Shown piece by piece: positions 35,477 to 44,246 of a stretch of 64,000 bases of DNA. The position numbers and the translations under genes are program-made. The notes below the pieces were generated by a model. It was given only the letters and a program-made list of their open reading frames with translations, was not told the origin of the DNA and did no database searches. The stretch is from JBDHXE01 sp035445085. GTDB lineage: Bacteria; Bacteroidota; Ignavibacteria; Kapaibacteriales; UBA2268. Within the stretch, counting starts at the first letter, position 1. The number at the start of each line of letters is the position of its first letter. The stretch is from contig DAOMQA010000002.1 in the NCBI GenBank assembly GCA_035445085.1, positions 62,001 through 126,000 of the forward strand. Reading direction: 5' to 3'.

Positions 35477-35506
35477 TACGCCTTCAAGAAAGTTAGCTTG
35501 AAGGCG
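35477..35506. terminator. Terminator hairpin between convergent genes
   Basis: ACGCCTTCAAG (35477-35487) pairs exactly with CTTGAAGGCGT (35496-35506) across 8 bases and is flanked by TA-rich sequence. It separates the cupredoxin gene from the convergent PLP-lyase gene. Confidence 0.8.
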
Positions 35507-35534
35507 TTTATATAATACTATATAGTAACAATCT

Positions 35535-36737
35535 CTAAATTAAGCCTACTTCTGCAAGGCATTCCTTCATCCTTTCTAAAGTCCTTTCAATATCCATATC
35601 CAAACCAAAGGAAAACCTAATGATAGAACCAGTCATACCTACGGCATTTTGAATATCTTCAGGTATTTCAGATGAAGTTGTATTTTTAGGATTACTAAAC
35701 AAGGTCTTATAAAACCCTAAGGATACCGCAAAATATCCAATTAGCTTTTCTTGCATCAATGGCAACAGCTTATGGGCTATTTCATCATTTTTTACATCAA
35801 GTGTAAGCATACCGCCATATCCCAAATTAGCATTTATAATTTTTTTGTATAAGCTATACTGAGGATGATTATTAAGCCCTGGATAAATCACTCTAAGCCC
35901 TAATTTTTGCAAACTTTCTGCCATATAAAGAGCGTTTTTGCTATGCTGCATCATTCTTATATGCAATGTATGCAGATTCTTAAGTATACTTGCCGACCGG
36001 AACGAATCCAATGTAGGTCCTAATAGCATAGCTGTACCAGTATTTACATCTTTCAAACTATCTATAAAGTTTTTATCAGCGCAAATGCAGCCAGCAACGG
36101 CATCGCTTGCTCCATTGATATATTTTGTCAAAGAATGTATCACTACATCGGCACCTAAATTATAGGGCGTTATAAGCATTGGAGTAAATGTATTATCTAC
36201 TACAATCTTTGCTCCACAGGCGTCAGCAATTTTCCGAATTTCTTGAATATCTGCAATTTCAAGCATAGGATTGCTCATTGTTTCTAAATATATAACTTTA
36301 GTTTTAGAATTTACTTTTGATTTGATTTCATCGAGGTTAATAATATCTACTAAATGGGTATTTATGCCAAATCTTGGTAAAACATTTTGAAATAGGGCAT
36401 AAGTGCCCCCGTATATTGTTCTGCTTGATATTATTTCATCACCTTGAGAGCACAAGCCCAAAATAGTAACCGAAATTGCGGCCATACCAGAGCTTGTTAC
36501 ATGTGCTGCAGCTGTATTTTCCATTAGCGCCAAGGCTTGGCTAAGGAAGTGCCCACTTGGATTAGTATGTCTTGAATATAAATAGCATCCCTCGATTTCT
36601 TTTTCAAAAATTTCAGTCATTTTATCTGCTGACAAAAACGTATATGTAGAAGAATCTGTAATTGATGGGTTTACTCCTCCAAATTCTCCAAAAACTAAAT
36701 AATCTTGAATCCTATCCGCTGCTTGAGATTTTAGCAT
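35535..36737 (-). CDS. Cys/Met metabolism PLP enzyme (methionine gamma-lyase-like)
   Basis: A 400-residue trans-sulfuration family enzyme. The PLP lysine K205 lies in HSLTKYINGASDAVAG. YSRHTNPSGHFLSQALA, SSGMAAISVTI and LETMSNPMLEIAD are family motifs. Methionine gamma-lyase is my best guess from the N-terminal FGEFGGVNPSITDSSTYTF. Cystathionine gamma-lyase/synthase or O-acetylhomoserine sulfhydrylase cannot be excluded. It is a single gene, not obviously in an operon. Confidence 0.85.
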   Translation of the reverse strand: MLKSQAADRIQDYLVFGEFGGVNPSITDSSTYTFLSADKMTEIFEKEIEGCYLYSRHTNPSGHFLSQALALMENTAAAHVTSSGMAAISVTILGLCSQGDEIISSRTIYGGTYALFQNVLPRFGINTHLVDIINLDEIKSKVNSKTKVIYLETMSNPMLEIADIQEIRKIADACGAKIVVDNTFTPMLITPYNLGADVVIHSLTKYINGASDAVAGCICADKNFIDSLKDVNTGTAMLLGPTLDSFRSASILKNLHTLHIRMMQHSKNALYMAESLQKLGLRVIYPGLNNHPQYSLYKKIINANLGYGGMLTLDVKNDEIAHKLLPLMQEKLIGYFAVSLGFYKTLFSNPKNTTSSEIPEDIQNAVGMTGSIIRFSFGLDMDIERTLERMKECLAEVGLI

Positions 36738-36840
36738 AATAACACCTTTTTACTTAAAAAGTTAGATTAATAAAAATACAATTTTTCTCATCAACAATAA
36801 TATCTAAATAATTTATAAACATATTATAAATATATTAGGC

Positions 36841-38172
36841 TTACTGTTCTTTATATTTATAGTTGCCCCAAAGCCTTTCTAAACGCTCCTTTATTTTCTT
36901 TTCTAAGCCAATTTCATTAGGCTTATAGAACACTTGTCTACTAACTCCTTCTGGAAAATAGTCTTCAATTACAAAATGATTTTCAAAATTATGTGGATAT
37001 TTATAATCTTTACCATAATTTTCATTTTTCATAAGCCTTGTTGGTGCATTTCTTAGCTTTAATGGAACAGTCAAATCTGTTGCGTTCTTCATAGCTAAAT
37101 ATGCGTTATCTAAAGCTTGGTACGACGCATTAGATTTTGCTGTTGAAGCTAAATACGTAACTCCATGGGCTAAGTTGATCCTACATTCTGGCATACCAAT
37201 TATTTCGCAGGCTCTAAAAACAGAAATAGCTACCGAGAGAGCGCTAGAGTCGGCATTTCCTATATCTTCACTTGCAAATACTACCATGCGGCGGGCAATA
37301 AACTTTGGATCTTCTCCAGCTTCTAACATTCTCACAAGCCACAACAAAGCAGCATCAGGGTCAGAGCCACGCATAGATTTAATAAAAGCTGAAATGACAT
37401 CATAATGGTTCTCGCCATTTTTATCATATAATAACATCTTTTGATTAAGAATACTTTCAATTATTTCATTATTCAAATGGATTTTGTGATTTGGGTCAGC
37501 ATAGCTTATAGTAGCCTCCAAAATATTTAGAGCTGTTCTTGCATCCCCAGAAGACAAAGCAGCTATTTTAGATATATCATCTGTTTCAAATGTATATTGC
37601 TTAAGTATCAAATCTTCATTTATAGCTCTATATAATAAACCTTCAAGATTTTGCTGGCTTAACGAGCTAAGTTTATAAACTCTCATTCTACTTAGAAGTG
37701 CTGAATTAACTTCAAATGATGGGTTTTCGGTGGTTGCACCAACTAAAGTAATAATCCCCTTCTCTACTGAATGCAGAAGCGCGTCTTGTTGAGATTTGCT
37801 AAATCTATGAATTTCATCAATAAATAATAGAGTTTTTAGACCTTTTTTTTGCTTTAATTCCGCACTTGCAATAACCTGCCTAAGTTCTTTAACGCCAGAT
37901 TCCACTGCTGATAATGATTGATAGCTATAAGACAACTCATTAGCTAAACAATTAGCAATAGTAGTTTTTCCAATACCCGGCGGTCCCCACAAAATTATTG
38001 ATGGAAAACTATTACTCTCAACATATTTACTAAGAATTTTGCCTGCCCCTATTAGATGCTCCTGCCCAAGCACTTCAACTAATTTCTTTGGGCGTAATCG
38101 CTCTGCTAAGGGTATTAATTTTAGGTCAATTACTTTTTCAGCTTTTACGCTATCTTCAAAAAGGGATTCCAT
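36841..38172 (-). CDS. rarA: Replication-associated recombination ATPase RarA/MgsA
   Basis: A 443-residue AAA+ clamp-loader-like ATPase acting at stalled replication forks. Walker A is GPPGIGKT (63-70), Walker B is LLFIDE (around 119-120), sensor 1 lies in TLVGATTENPSF, and the C-terminal tetramerisation domain includes MRGSDPDAALLWLVRMLEAG. It opens PLAERLRPKKLVEVLGQEH, as the family does. It lies 11 bases downstream of a small lipoprotein gene on the same strand. Confidence 0.95.
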   Translation of the reverse strand: MESLFEDSVKAEKVIDLKLIPLAERLRPKKLVEVLGQEHLIGAGKILSKYVESNSFPSIILWGPPGIGKTTIANCLANELSYSYQSLSAVESGVKELRQVIASAELKQKKGLKTLLFIDEIHRFSKSQQDALLHSVEKGIITLVGATTENPSFEVNSALLSRMRVYKLSSLSQQNLEGLLYRAINEDLILKQYTFETDDISKIAALSSGDARTALNILEATISYADPNHKIHLNNEIIESILNQKMLLYDKNGENHYDVISAFIKSMRGSDPDAALLWLVRMLEAGEDPKFIARRMVVFASEDIGNADSSALSVAISVFRACEIIGMPECRINLAHGVTYLASTAKSNASYQALDNAYLAMKNATDLTVPLKLRNAPTRLMKNENYGKDYKYPHNFENHFVIEDYFPEGVSRQVFYKPNEIGLEKKIKERLERLWGNYKYKEQ

Positions 38173-38183
38173 TTGCTCTAATT

Positions 38184-38498
38184 CTACTTACTATTTAAAT
38201 TAATTTCTTGTTCGGCTTTCTTCCTTACAGAATCTATCATTTTTGTAAACAACATTTTATCATTTTCAAATATTTCAAAAGAAGCATCTTGAAAGCTCTT
38301 TTGATTATAGCCATACTTATTCAGCAATTGCTTTACTTGCGGATTGGCTAAAGCAGTGTCTGGATATTTCTCCCTTATTAATAATATATTATAGTAAATA
38401 TCTGTAAACTCTTTAATTTTCCCTTCGTTCTTATTTTCACAAGAGAAGAGAACAAATATAGCAAATATTAATAATACTATTTTCCTCATTTTATTCAA
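38184..38498 (-). CDS. Small lipoprotein of unknown function
   Basis: A 104-residue protein with a lipoprotein signal (MRKIVLLIFAIFVLFSC). The remainder is helical and charged (ILLIREKYPDTALANPQVKQ). The start could be ATG 38498, overlapping the PAS gene stop by 8 bases, or ATG 38489, one base after it; the latter gives the more typical signal. No family recognised. It lies between the PAS gene and rarA in one direction. Confidence 0.7.
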   Translation of the reverse strand: MNKMRKIVLLIFAIFVLFSCENKNEGKIKEFTDIYYNILLIREKYPDTALANPQVKQLLNKYGYNQKSFQDASFEIFENDKMLFTKMIDSVRKKAEQEINLNSK

Positions 38499-40407
38499 TA
38501 TACTTTATAAATTTATTTATACTCATAATAACGTTTTGACCCTTATAATTAATATATGACCCTATTATTTTAACGGTAAATTTCTTACCGCTTTTATCTT
38601 TATGAATAGAAGTAAATCTTACTACACCCTCATTCTCGACAGTTTCATTTATTTTTTGAACTCCCAAATCAATATTTGTAGAAAAATCTACCATAGAACG
38701 ACCTATCAGATCATTTTTTAGAATACCATATAAATTACCTGCTTCTCTATTAGCAAAAACTATCGTTTCATTCTTAGGTTCAAAAACAATAATTGCATCT
38801 GAAGCATTGTCTATCAACTCATCATGTATAGATTCTTTAGCTCTAATCTCTTTTTGCATTAACACTAAACTTGTAATATCTTTTGCGATAGCTACTAAGT
38901 ATGCTTTATCTAAATCAGGATTTTGTAAGGCATACATTACCGTTTCTAAATGAAATTCACCCCCAGAATTAGAGTGATGTTTGCTTTGTACTGATTCACT
39001 TTTAGAGTTCAACAGAGTATTACGTATACCATCTAATACTTGAGATTTATGATATTCATACTCTAAAGAATCAAGCTCTTGTTTCGACATAGTCATCATC
39101 ACAGTATCCCAGATATATCTGTTAATAAACTCTTTATTTTTATGCTCTGTTAATTTTTCAACCGTACGGCTTAGATGCTGCAATTTGCCTTTACTGTCTG
39201 TGATAAAGACCACATCATTTGTATTATTTATTAGTATTTCGAATAATTCTTTGTAGTATATATAATTCCTTGTTTGCTGATGCAGTTTTTCATTGTCAAA
39301 GAACAGTCCAACTATTTTTGCAATATTGCCTATTTCATCATAGGAGCTTATGGCAGCTTTACTCGCAATATGAACATAATTCCCTGCTTTATTTTTAATT
39401 CTAAATTGCCTTTCGAAGAATCTACCGTTATTATGCAGCAGCTCGGCATTAAGTCTAAAGTATTCCTCTACATCATCTCGGTGAATTAAGTATTTAAAGT
39501 TTTCAAATAAAGGTTCAACTTCTTCTTGGGTGTAGCCTAAGTATCTTAAAAGGGTTGGCGATACCTCGAGATTGCGTTCAATTAAATTAATTTTGAATAA
39601 GCCTAATGAAAAATGATTTGTAATGAGATTTAAGAGTTGCCCCTGCTCTTTATTATTTTTAGTTGAGTGGTTATGACGAATTAAAATAGCTTCGCTATCA
39701 ATTTGGATAATTTTCCCATTAGATTTAATTATTTGAGTATAATCTTGCACATAATATGTTTCATTATTAAGAATATATCTATAATTAAGGCTATCCGAGA
39801 ATATTAATTCACTTTGTTCAGAATTTTCAATATTTTCTATAAGTCCGGCAAGTTGTAATTGATCGTCTTTATGCATATAATTGATAATACCCGCATTGAA
39901 ATCAATATCAAGCTTCTGACTTTTCAGCAATTGCTTCAAATTATCATTAAGCCATAAAAATTTATGCTGTTGATAATCATAAGAATATGCAAAGTACGAA
40001 TCTGAATTACTTAATAGATTTAACGTAGTATTTTGCTTAAATTCTTCATTCCCAATTTCTTTTATCGTTAATAAATAATATTTTTTTCTGCCTTGAGTTA
40101 CTTTAGAAGCATTAATTGAAATTGCCCTATATCTATATGGACTTACTTTCACTTTTATAACTTTCTCTTTAACTATACTATAAGGCAATAAAATTTTATT
40201 TTCGAGATTATCTATTTGAGATTGTCCAATCAGCCTTTTAGCTAAATCATTAATATGTAGAATAGAATTTGTATCGTCAATTATAACTATTCCGTCTCTA
40301 CAAGCTTCTTTAAATATTTTTAAAAGAAGCTCGTTCGACTTTGTTGTCGTGTCTATATTACTGATATTAATATTTAGTTCGTTGTTTGGGACACCTTTAT
40401 CGCTCAT
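38491..40407 (-). CDS. Multi-PAS sensory protein without output domain
   Basis: A 638-residue soluble protein made of about five PAS domains in a row. The clearest are FSLGLFKINLIERNLEVSPT with its PAC (FFERQFRIKNKAGNYVHIAS), TNDVVFITDSKGKLQHLSRT, and the last one ASDAIIVFEPKNETIVFANR with RFTSIHKDKSGKKFTVKIIG. There is no kinase, GGDEF, EAL or helix-turn-helix region at either end. I start at ATG 40407 (MSDKGVPNNE); an earlier in-frame start at 40581 would read back across the divergent murA promoter and start codon. It presumably signals through a separate partner. Confidence 0.85.
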   Translation of the reverse strand: MSDKGVPNNELNINISNIDTTTKSNELLLKIFKEACRDGIVIIDDTNSILHINDLAKRLIGQSQIDNLENKILLPYSIVKEKVIKVKVSPYRYRAISINASKVTQGRKKYYLLTIKEIGNEEFKQNTTLNLLSNSDSYFAYSYDYQQHKFLWLNDNLKQLLKSQKLDIDFNAGIINYMHKDDQLQLAGLIENIENSEQSELIFSDSLNYRYILNNETYYVQDYTQIIKSNGKIIQIDSEAILIRHNHSTKNNKEQGQLLNLITNHFSLGLFKINLIERNLEVSPTLLRYLGYTQEEVEPLFENFKYLIHRDDVEEYFRLNAELLHNNGRFFERQFRIKNKAGNYVHIASKAAISSYDEIGNIAKIVGLFFDNEKLHQQTRNYIYYKELFEILINNTNDVVFITDSKGKLQHLSRTVEKLTEHKNKEFINRYIWDTVMMTMSKQELDSLEYEYHKSQVLDGIRNTLLNSKSESVQSKHHSNSGGEFHLETVMYALQNPDLDKAYLVAIAKDITSLVLMQKEIRAKESIHDELIDNASDAIIVFEPKNETIVFANREAGNLYGILKNDLIGRSMVDFSTNIDLGVQKINETVENEGVVRFTSIHKDKSGKKFTVKIIGSYINYKGQNVIMSINKFIKYIE

Positions 40408-40465
40408 ACTGTTTTTGCTGTAAGCCTTATGGACTGGTATGTAACAAACTGCAAAATAATATAAA

Positions 40466-40493
40466 TTTGTATCAAAAAAAAGAATTATTTTTG
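40466..40493 (+). promoter_or_regulatory. Bacteroidota-type promoter of murA
   Basis: TTTG (40466-40469), 16 bases, then TATTTTTG (40486-40493), which matches TTTG/TAnnTTTG. The murA ATG follows 24 bases later. This is the most convincing full promoter I see in the window. Confidence 0.6.
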
Positions 40494-40517
40494 CTTTATT
40501 CAAAAAAGAGAAACAGT

Positions 40518-41780
40518 ATGGATAAATTTGTAATTCAAGGTGGCAAAAAACTAAGAGGTAAAGTAAAGATTGCAGGTGCAAAAAACGGTTCTTTAGCGTT
40601 AATCCCCGCTACACTTTTAGCTCCGGGTACATATCACTTAACTAACACACCAAACTTAAGAGACGTTTGGACTATGTCGCGATTAATGACTAATCTCGGT
40701 GCTTTTTGCGAACTGAATTCAGACGATTTATTTATAGATACCAGTAATATTAATTGCTTTGAAGCACCTTACGAACAAGTCAAAAAAATGCGTGCATCTT
40801 TTTATGTACTTGGACCTTTAACTGCAAGGTATGGTTTAGCTAAAGTTTCCTTACCGGGAGGCTGTGCCTGGGGTCCCCGCCCTGTGGATTTACATCTGAA
40901 AGGATTAGAAAAATTAGGTGCCACAATCACGTTAGATAGTGGTTATGTAGTATCAAAAGCTGACAAATTAACAGGTGCAAAATTTCATTTTGATATATCG
41001 TCCGTTGGAGCAACTGGTAATGTATTGATGGCGGCGGTATTAGCCAAAGGTACAACGTTGCTAACTAATTGCGCAATTGAACCAGAAATTACAGCTTTAG
41101 CACGTTTCTTAGTAAAAATGGGAGCGAAAATTGACGGTATTGGAACAGCACAATTAGAAATTGAAGGCGTAAACGAACTAAAGCCTATAAACGAAGAAAC
41201 TATACCAGATAGAATTGAAGCCGCAACTTACTTGATAGCTGCTGCTATGACACAAGGCAAAATTGAAATTAGCAATGTAAATCCATATCATTTAACTTCA
41301 ATTATAACTAAATTGGAAGAAAGTGGTGCGGAAATTGATGTCAATGCTGATATTATCACTTTAGAAATGAACGGAGCACCAAAGCCAACAGATATAATTA
41401 CGGATATATACCCCGGTATACCAACAGATATACAGGCACAATGGACAGCTTATATGCTATTAGCCGATGGGGTTAGCAAGGTAACGGATAAAATATATAC
41501 TGATAGGTTTAAACACGTACCTGAACTAGTGAGATTAGGTGCAAACATTGATGTGGTAGATAATTCGGCTATAATAAAGGGGGCTACGACGCTGAAGGGT
41601 GCAACAGTTATGTCGAGCGACCTACGTGGAAGTGCCTCGCTAATTTTAGCAGCAATGGTAGCAGAGGGCAATAGCGAAGTCTTGCGTATCTATCATCTTG
41701 ATAGGGGATACGAAGATATGGAACGGAAGCTAAACAATTTAGGTGCTTGCATAAAAAGAGTGAAATCAGAAATATTATAA
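40518..41780 (+). CDS. murA: UDP-N-acetylglucosamine 1-carboxyvinyltransferase
   Basis: A 420-residue enzyme transferring enolpyruvate to UDP-GlcNAc, the first committed step of peptidoglycan synthesis. GAKNGSLALIPATLLAPG and the active-site loop LPGGCAWGPRPVDLHLKG with C116 (the fosfomycin-reactive cysteine is retained) are clear, as is the repeat IYTDRFKHVPELVRLGA. I start at ATG 40518 (MDKFVIQGGKKLRGKV); an ATG at 40386 would run through the promoter and the divergent PAS gene. It lacks other mur genes beside it. Confidence 0.95.
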   Translation: MDKFVIQGGKKLRGKVKIAGAKNGSLALIPATLLAPGTYHLTNTPNLRDVWTMSRLMTNLGAFCELNSDDLFIDTSNINCFEAPYEQVKKMRASFYVLGPLTARYGLAKVSLPGGCAWGPRPVDLHLKGLEKLGATITLDSGYVVSKADKLTGAKFHFDISSVGATGNVLMAAVLAKGTTLLTNCAIEPEITALARFLVKMGAKIDGIGTAQLEIEGVNELKPINEETIPDRIEAATYLIAAAMTQGKIEISNVNPYHLTSIITKLEESGAEIDVNADIITLEMNGAPKPTDIITDIYPGIPTDIQAQWTAYMLLADGVSKVTDKIYTDRFKHVPELVRLGANIDVVDNSAIIKGATTLKGATVMSSDLRGSASLILAAMVAEGNSEVLRIYHLDRGYEDMERKLNNLGACIKRVKSEIL

Positions 41781-41963
41781 TATATTTCCATTATTAATAC
41801 ATAATTATCAACAAAACTGATAAAGCTTAGTGAGCGTATAATATCGCTCTTAGCTTTGCTATAAGTTACAAACAAAGTAATTTGTTTATTTAATTATCGT
41901 AACAAATCATTATACCAAACGTATTAATTAATCAGATACGTATAAAATGATTTTCAATCTTTG

Positions 41964-42031
41964 GAGCTTACTTTTTGAAGAGTGTTAAATTGGGAGATTG
42001 GCACAAAATCAATTAGTAAGCTCTTTTTTTT
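41964..42031 (+). ncRNA. Possible structured RNA ending in an intrinsic terminator
   Basis: GAGCTTACT (41964-41972) pairs exactly with AGTAAGCTC (42015-42023), followed by eight T. The 42-base loop can form an inner AATTG/CAATT helix. The T-run is typical of a terminator, but the loop is long. It lies about 180 bp after murA, so it may be a small transcript of its own or a distal murA terminator. Confidence 0.4.
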
Positions 42032-42070
42032 AAAATTATTTTTAAGAATTACGTCTAATTATTAAATAGT

Positions 42071-42101
42071 ATTGTTATTTGCTTTATTTTACTTAATTTT
42101 G
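42071..42101 (+). promoter_or_regulatory. Promoter abutting the FN3-like gene (TTG-n19-TAATTTTG)
   Basis: ATTG (42071-42074), 19 bases, then TAATTTTG (42094-42101), an exact TAnnTTTG match. The ATG at 42106 begins only 5 bases after the element, so the transcript should be leaderless or almost so. Confidence 0.55.
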
Positions 42102-42105
42102 CAGT

Positions 42106-42531
42106 ATGAAACGTTTATTGTTTATTATATTATTTGCGCTAACAGCAATTGCAATAGTTTTTGCCAATGAAAGCGTTATTAGATCATTCACAGCCGAATC
42201 TGGCGGTGATTATGTAACAGTCAAATGGACTACAGAAAATGAAGCTAATGTAAAACAATTTGAAGTAGAGCGATCAGCAGCTGATAATAATTTTAAGAAA
42301 ATACACCAAAAGCTATCAGATGGCAAAGCAAGCAATTATTCATATATTGATGAAGAAGCCTTTATGAAACAAGGTAGTAGCGATGAACTTCAAGCTCAAA
42401 AAGTATATTCCTATAGAATAAAGGTGGTCTACAAAGATAATAGCAACTCCTATACAGACGAAGCATATGTAGCTCATAAACCTAGCTCAATTCGTAGGAC
42501 TTGGGGTATGATTAAAGAAATGTTCCGCTAA
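42106..42531 (+). CDS. Exported fibronectin-III-like protein
   Basis: A 141-residue protein with a signal peptide (residues 1-20) and one FN3-like beta domain (IRSFTAESGGDYVTVKWTTE, then FEVERSAADNNFKKI). It ends in a basic tail SSIRRTWGMIKEMFR, which is not a T9SS sorting domain. FN3 modules with VERS...F motifs are common in surface proteins of this phylum. It precedes the secreted metalloprotease gene by 18 bases and is probably co-expressed with it. The role is unknown. Confidence 0.72.
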   Translation: MKRLLFIILFALTAIAIVFANESVIRSFTAESGGDYVTVKWTTENEANVKQFEVERSAADNNFKKIHQKLSDGKASNYSYIDEEAFMKQGSSDELQAQKVYSYRIKVVYKDNSNSYTDEAYVAHKPSSIRRTWGMIKEMFR

Positions 42532-42549
42532 TACTTATTCATATCCAAT

Positions 42550-44244
42550 ATGAATGCCAACTCTATAATATTTATAATATCATTATTTTTTGTATTCCTA
42601 TCTATTTCTAATTCCTTTGCAAAAGGTAAATACCATAATAAATGTGGTTTTAACCTTTCTTTAGACCCTAATAGTATCGATGAGCTACAAAGAACGCTGA
42701 AATTAGATCAAGACAGAATACCCAAGGTTGGACAAAAGCAATTTGTCTCAAATAATAATTTGTTCAAAATACATTATGATACCACAGGGTATAACGCTCC
42801 AGACTTAACAGATTTAGACAATAATGGTACGCCAGATTATATAGATTCAGTTGCCTATTATTGCGAGTACGCTTATAATGTCCAAGTAAATGAAATTGGC
42901 TACAAGTCACCTATCCCAGACGGGGGCAACAGAGGTTCAGACCATTATGATATTTACATTTGGGATTTAGGAAATAGCGACAACCCTGACACACCACAAG
43001 GAGAAGACTATGACCAAGGTGGGCTCTACGGGCTTACATTGTGGAATGATAAGGACGCAATAAGTTTTACTCCTTTCCAGCGAACTTATTCCTTTATGGT
43101 ATTAGATAATAATTACAGTCCCTTCGATTCAGTTAGACTAAAAAATAGTAACGAGCGATACCCTGCATATAAAACGAATGGCATTGAAGCACTTAAAATA
43201 ACAATTTCACACGAATTCCAACACGCTATTCAATGTATATATGGAATTTCTGTGCCTGCACCAATGACTATTATGGAAATGTGTGGTGTAGCTATGGAAT
43301 TCCGCTTATTCCCAGAATCCACCGACTATTTACAATATATAACTAAGATTTTCTCAAACCTATCTGCTTACCCATTTGGAGTAGAGAATAAATATACCGG
43401 ATATGGCTTTTCTATTTTTGCCAAATATATAATGCAAAATTATGGCGATGGTATCTTAAAAAATATGTGGGAATTAGTGGGGAACAATATAGAGCTATAC
43501 CGCGCCTTAGACAGCTCTTTTACATTAAATAAGCTATCTTTTAAAAATGAGTGGGCAACCTTTACTAAATGGGCTTATTTTACAGGCAGCAGGGCTATAG
43601 AGGGTGAATACTTTTCAGATGCTAAAAAATTACCTGAAATAAAATTTGATAGGAATTTAGTATATAGCAAGCCATCTATTTCAAGTTTTAGAGGCACAAG
43701 ACCATTAGAAATTGGTGCCTTAAGATTTCAAATTAAAGGCACTGATCATAATAGCGACGATACCTTAGATATATTATATTCAAATAATGATGCTAAATCT
43801 GCTTCCCAACAAATAGAAATATATAGAAATTACAATTATTACCTTACAGAATATAACGACAATACTTATATTCCGCTTAAATTAATCAATATGTTTTATA
43901 AAAACCTTAGTGATACTAATTATATAATAAGCCAAATTATTCAAAGACCCGGTAATATTACAACAAACATTGATTATGCTTACCCAAATCCCTACAACCC
44001 TAATTCTAATAATATGATATATTTTCCTGCACCTACAAATTCAAAGGTTTACGAAAATGCAACACTTGTAATTTTCAATACCGAGATGCTACCTATTATA
44101 AGCAAAAAGGATAAATTGAGTTTAAATGAAACTAAAAGAGTGTTTTCATACGAAAACTTAGATTTACAAAATGGGGTATATATTTACAGCGTTGCCACAT
44201 CAGCAAATTATACTATTGGTAAATTTACTATTGTAAGGAAGTAA
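42550..44244 (+). CDS. T9SS-secreted zinc metalloprotease (MXAN_6640-like)
   Basis: A 564-residue secreted protein. After a signal peptide (residues 1-24) comes a calcium-type motif DLDNNGTPDYIDS (about 88-100), then the catalytic zinc motif H221-E-F-Q-H225 (ISHEFQHAIQ), with Glu243 or Glu250 (MEMCGVAMEF) as candidate third ligand. The C-terminal roughly 90 residues form a Por sorting domain (YPNPYNPNSN ... GVYIYSVA ... GKFTIVRK). The fold and Ca motif resemble the MXAN_6640 putative metalloproteases. Extracellular protein digestion is inferred. Confidence 0.85.
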   Translation: MNANSIIFIISLFFVFLSISNSFAKGKYHNKCGFNLSLDPNSIDELQRTLKLDQDRIPKVGQKQFVSNNNLFKIHYDTTGYNAPDLTDLDNNGTPDYIDSVAYYCEYAYNVQVNEIGYKSPIPDGGNRGSDHYDIYIWDLGNSDNPDTPQGEDYDQGGLYGLTLWNDKDAISFTPFQRTYSFMVLDNNYSPFDSVRLKNSNERYPAYKTNGIEALKITISHEFQHAIQCIYGISVPAPMTIMEMCGVAMEFRLFPESTDYLQYITKIFSNLSAYPFGVENKYTGYGFSIFAKYIMQNYGDGILKNMWELVGNNIELYRALDSSFTLNKLSFKNEWATFTKWAYFTGSRAIEGEYFSDAKKLPEIKFDRNLVYSKPSISSFRGTRPLEIGALRFQIKGTDHNSDDTLDILYSNNDAKSASQQIEIYRNYNYYLTEYNDNTYIPLKLINMFYKNLSDTNYIISQIIQRPGNITTNIDYAYPNPYNPNSNNMIYFPAPTNSKVYENATLVIFNTEMLPIISKKDKLSLNETKRVFSYENLDLQNGVYIYSVATSANYTIGKFTIVRK

Positions 44245-44246
44245 AA

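Larger units (their letters stand above)
41781..42105. other. Non-coding stretch downstream of murA
   Basis: 325 bp with no gene I can support. It contains a hairpin ending in an eight-T run (41964-42031), a single DnaA-box-like TTATCAACA after murA, and the promoter of the next gene at its right end. A small RNA ending at the T-run is possible. Confidence 0.6.

Noticed and set aside
40408..40581. Extended N-terminus of the PAS protein
   Set aside because: It would overlap the murA promoter and start codon and has no PAS homology.
41800..41830. TTATCAACA as a DnaA box and possible origin after murA
   Set aside because: Only one weak box and no cluster. Origin proximity is better argued from the parS sites, and no oriC is visible.
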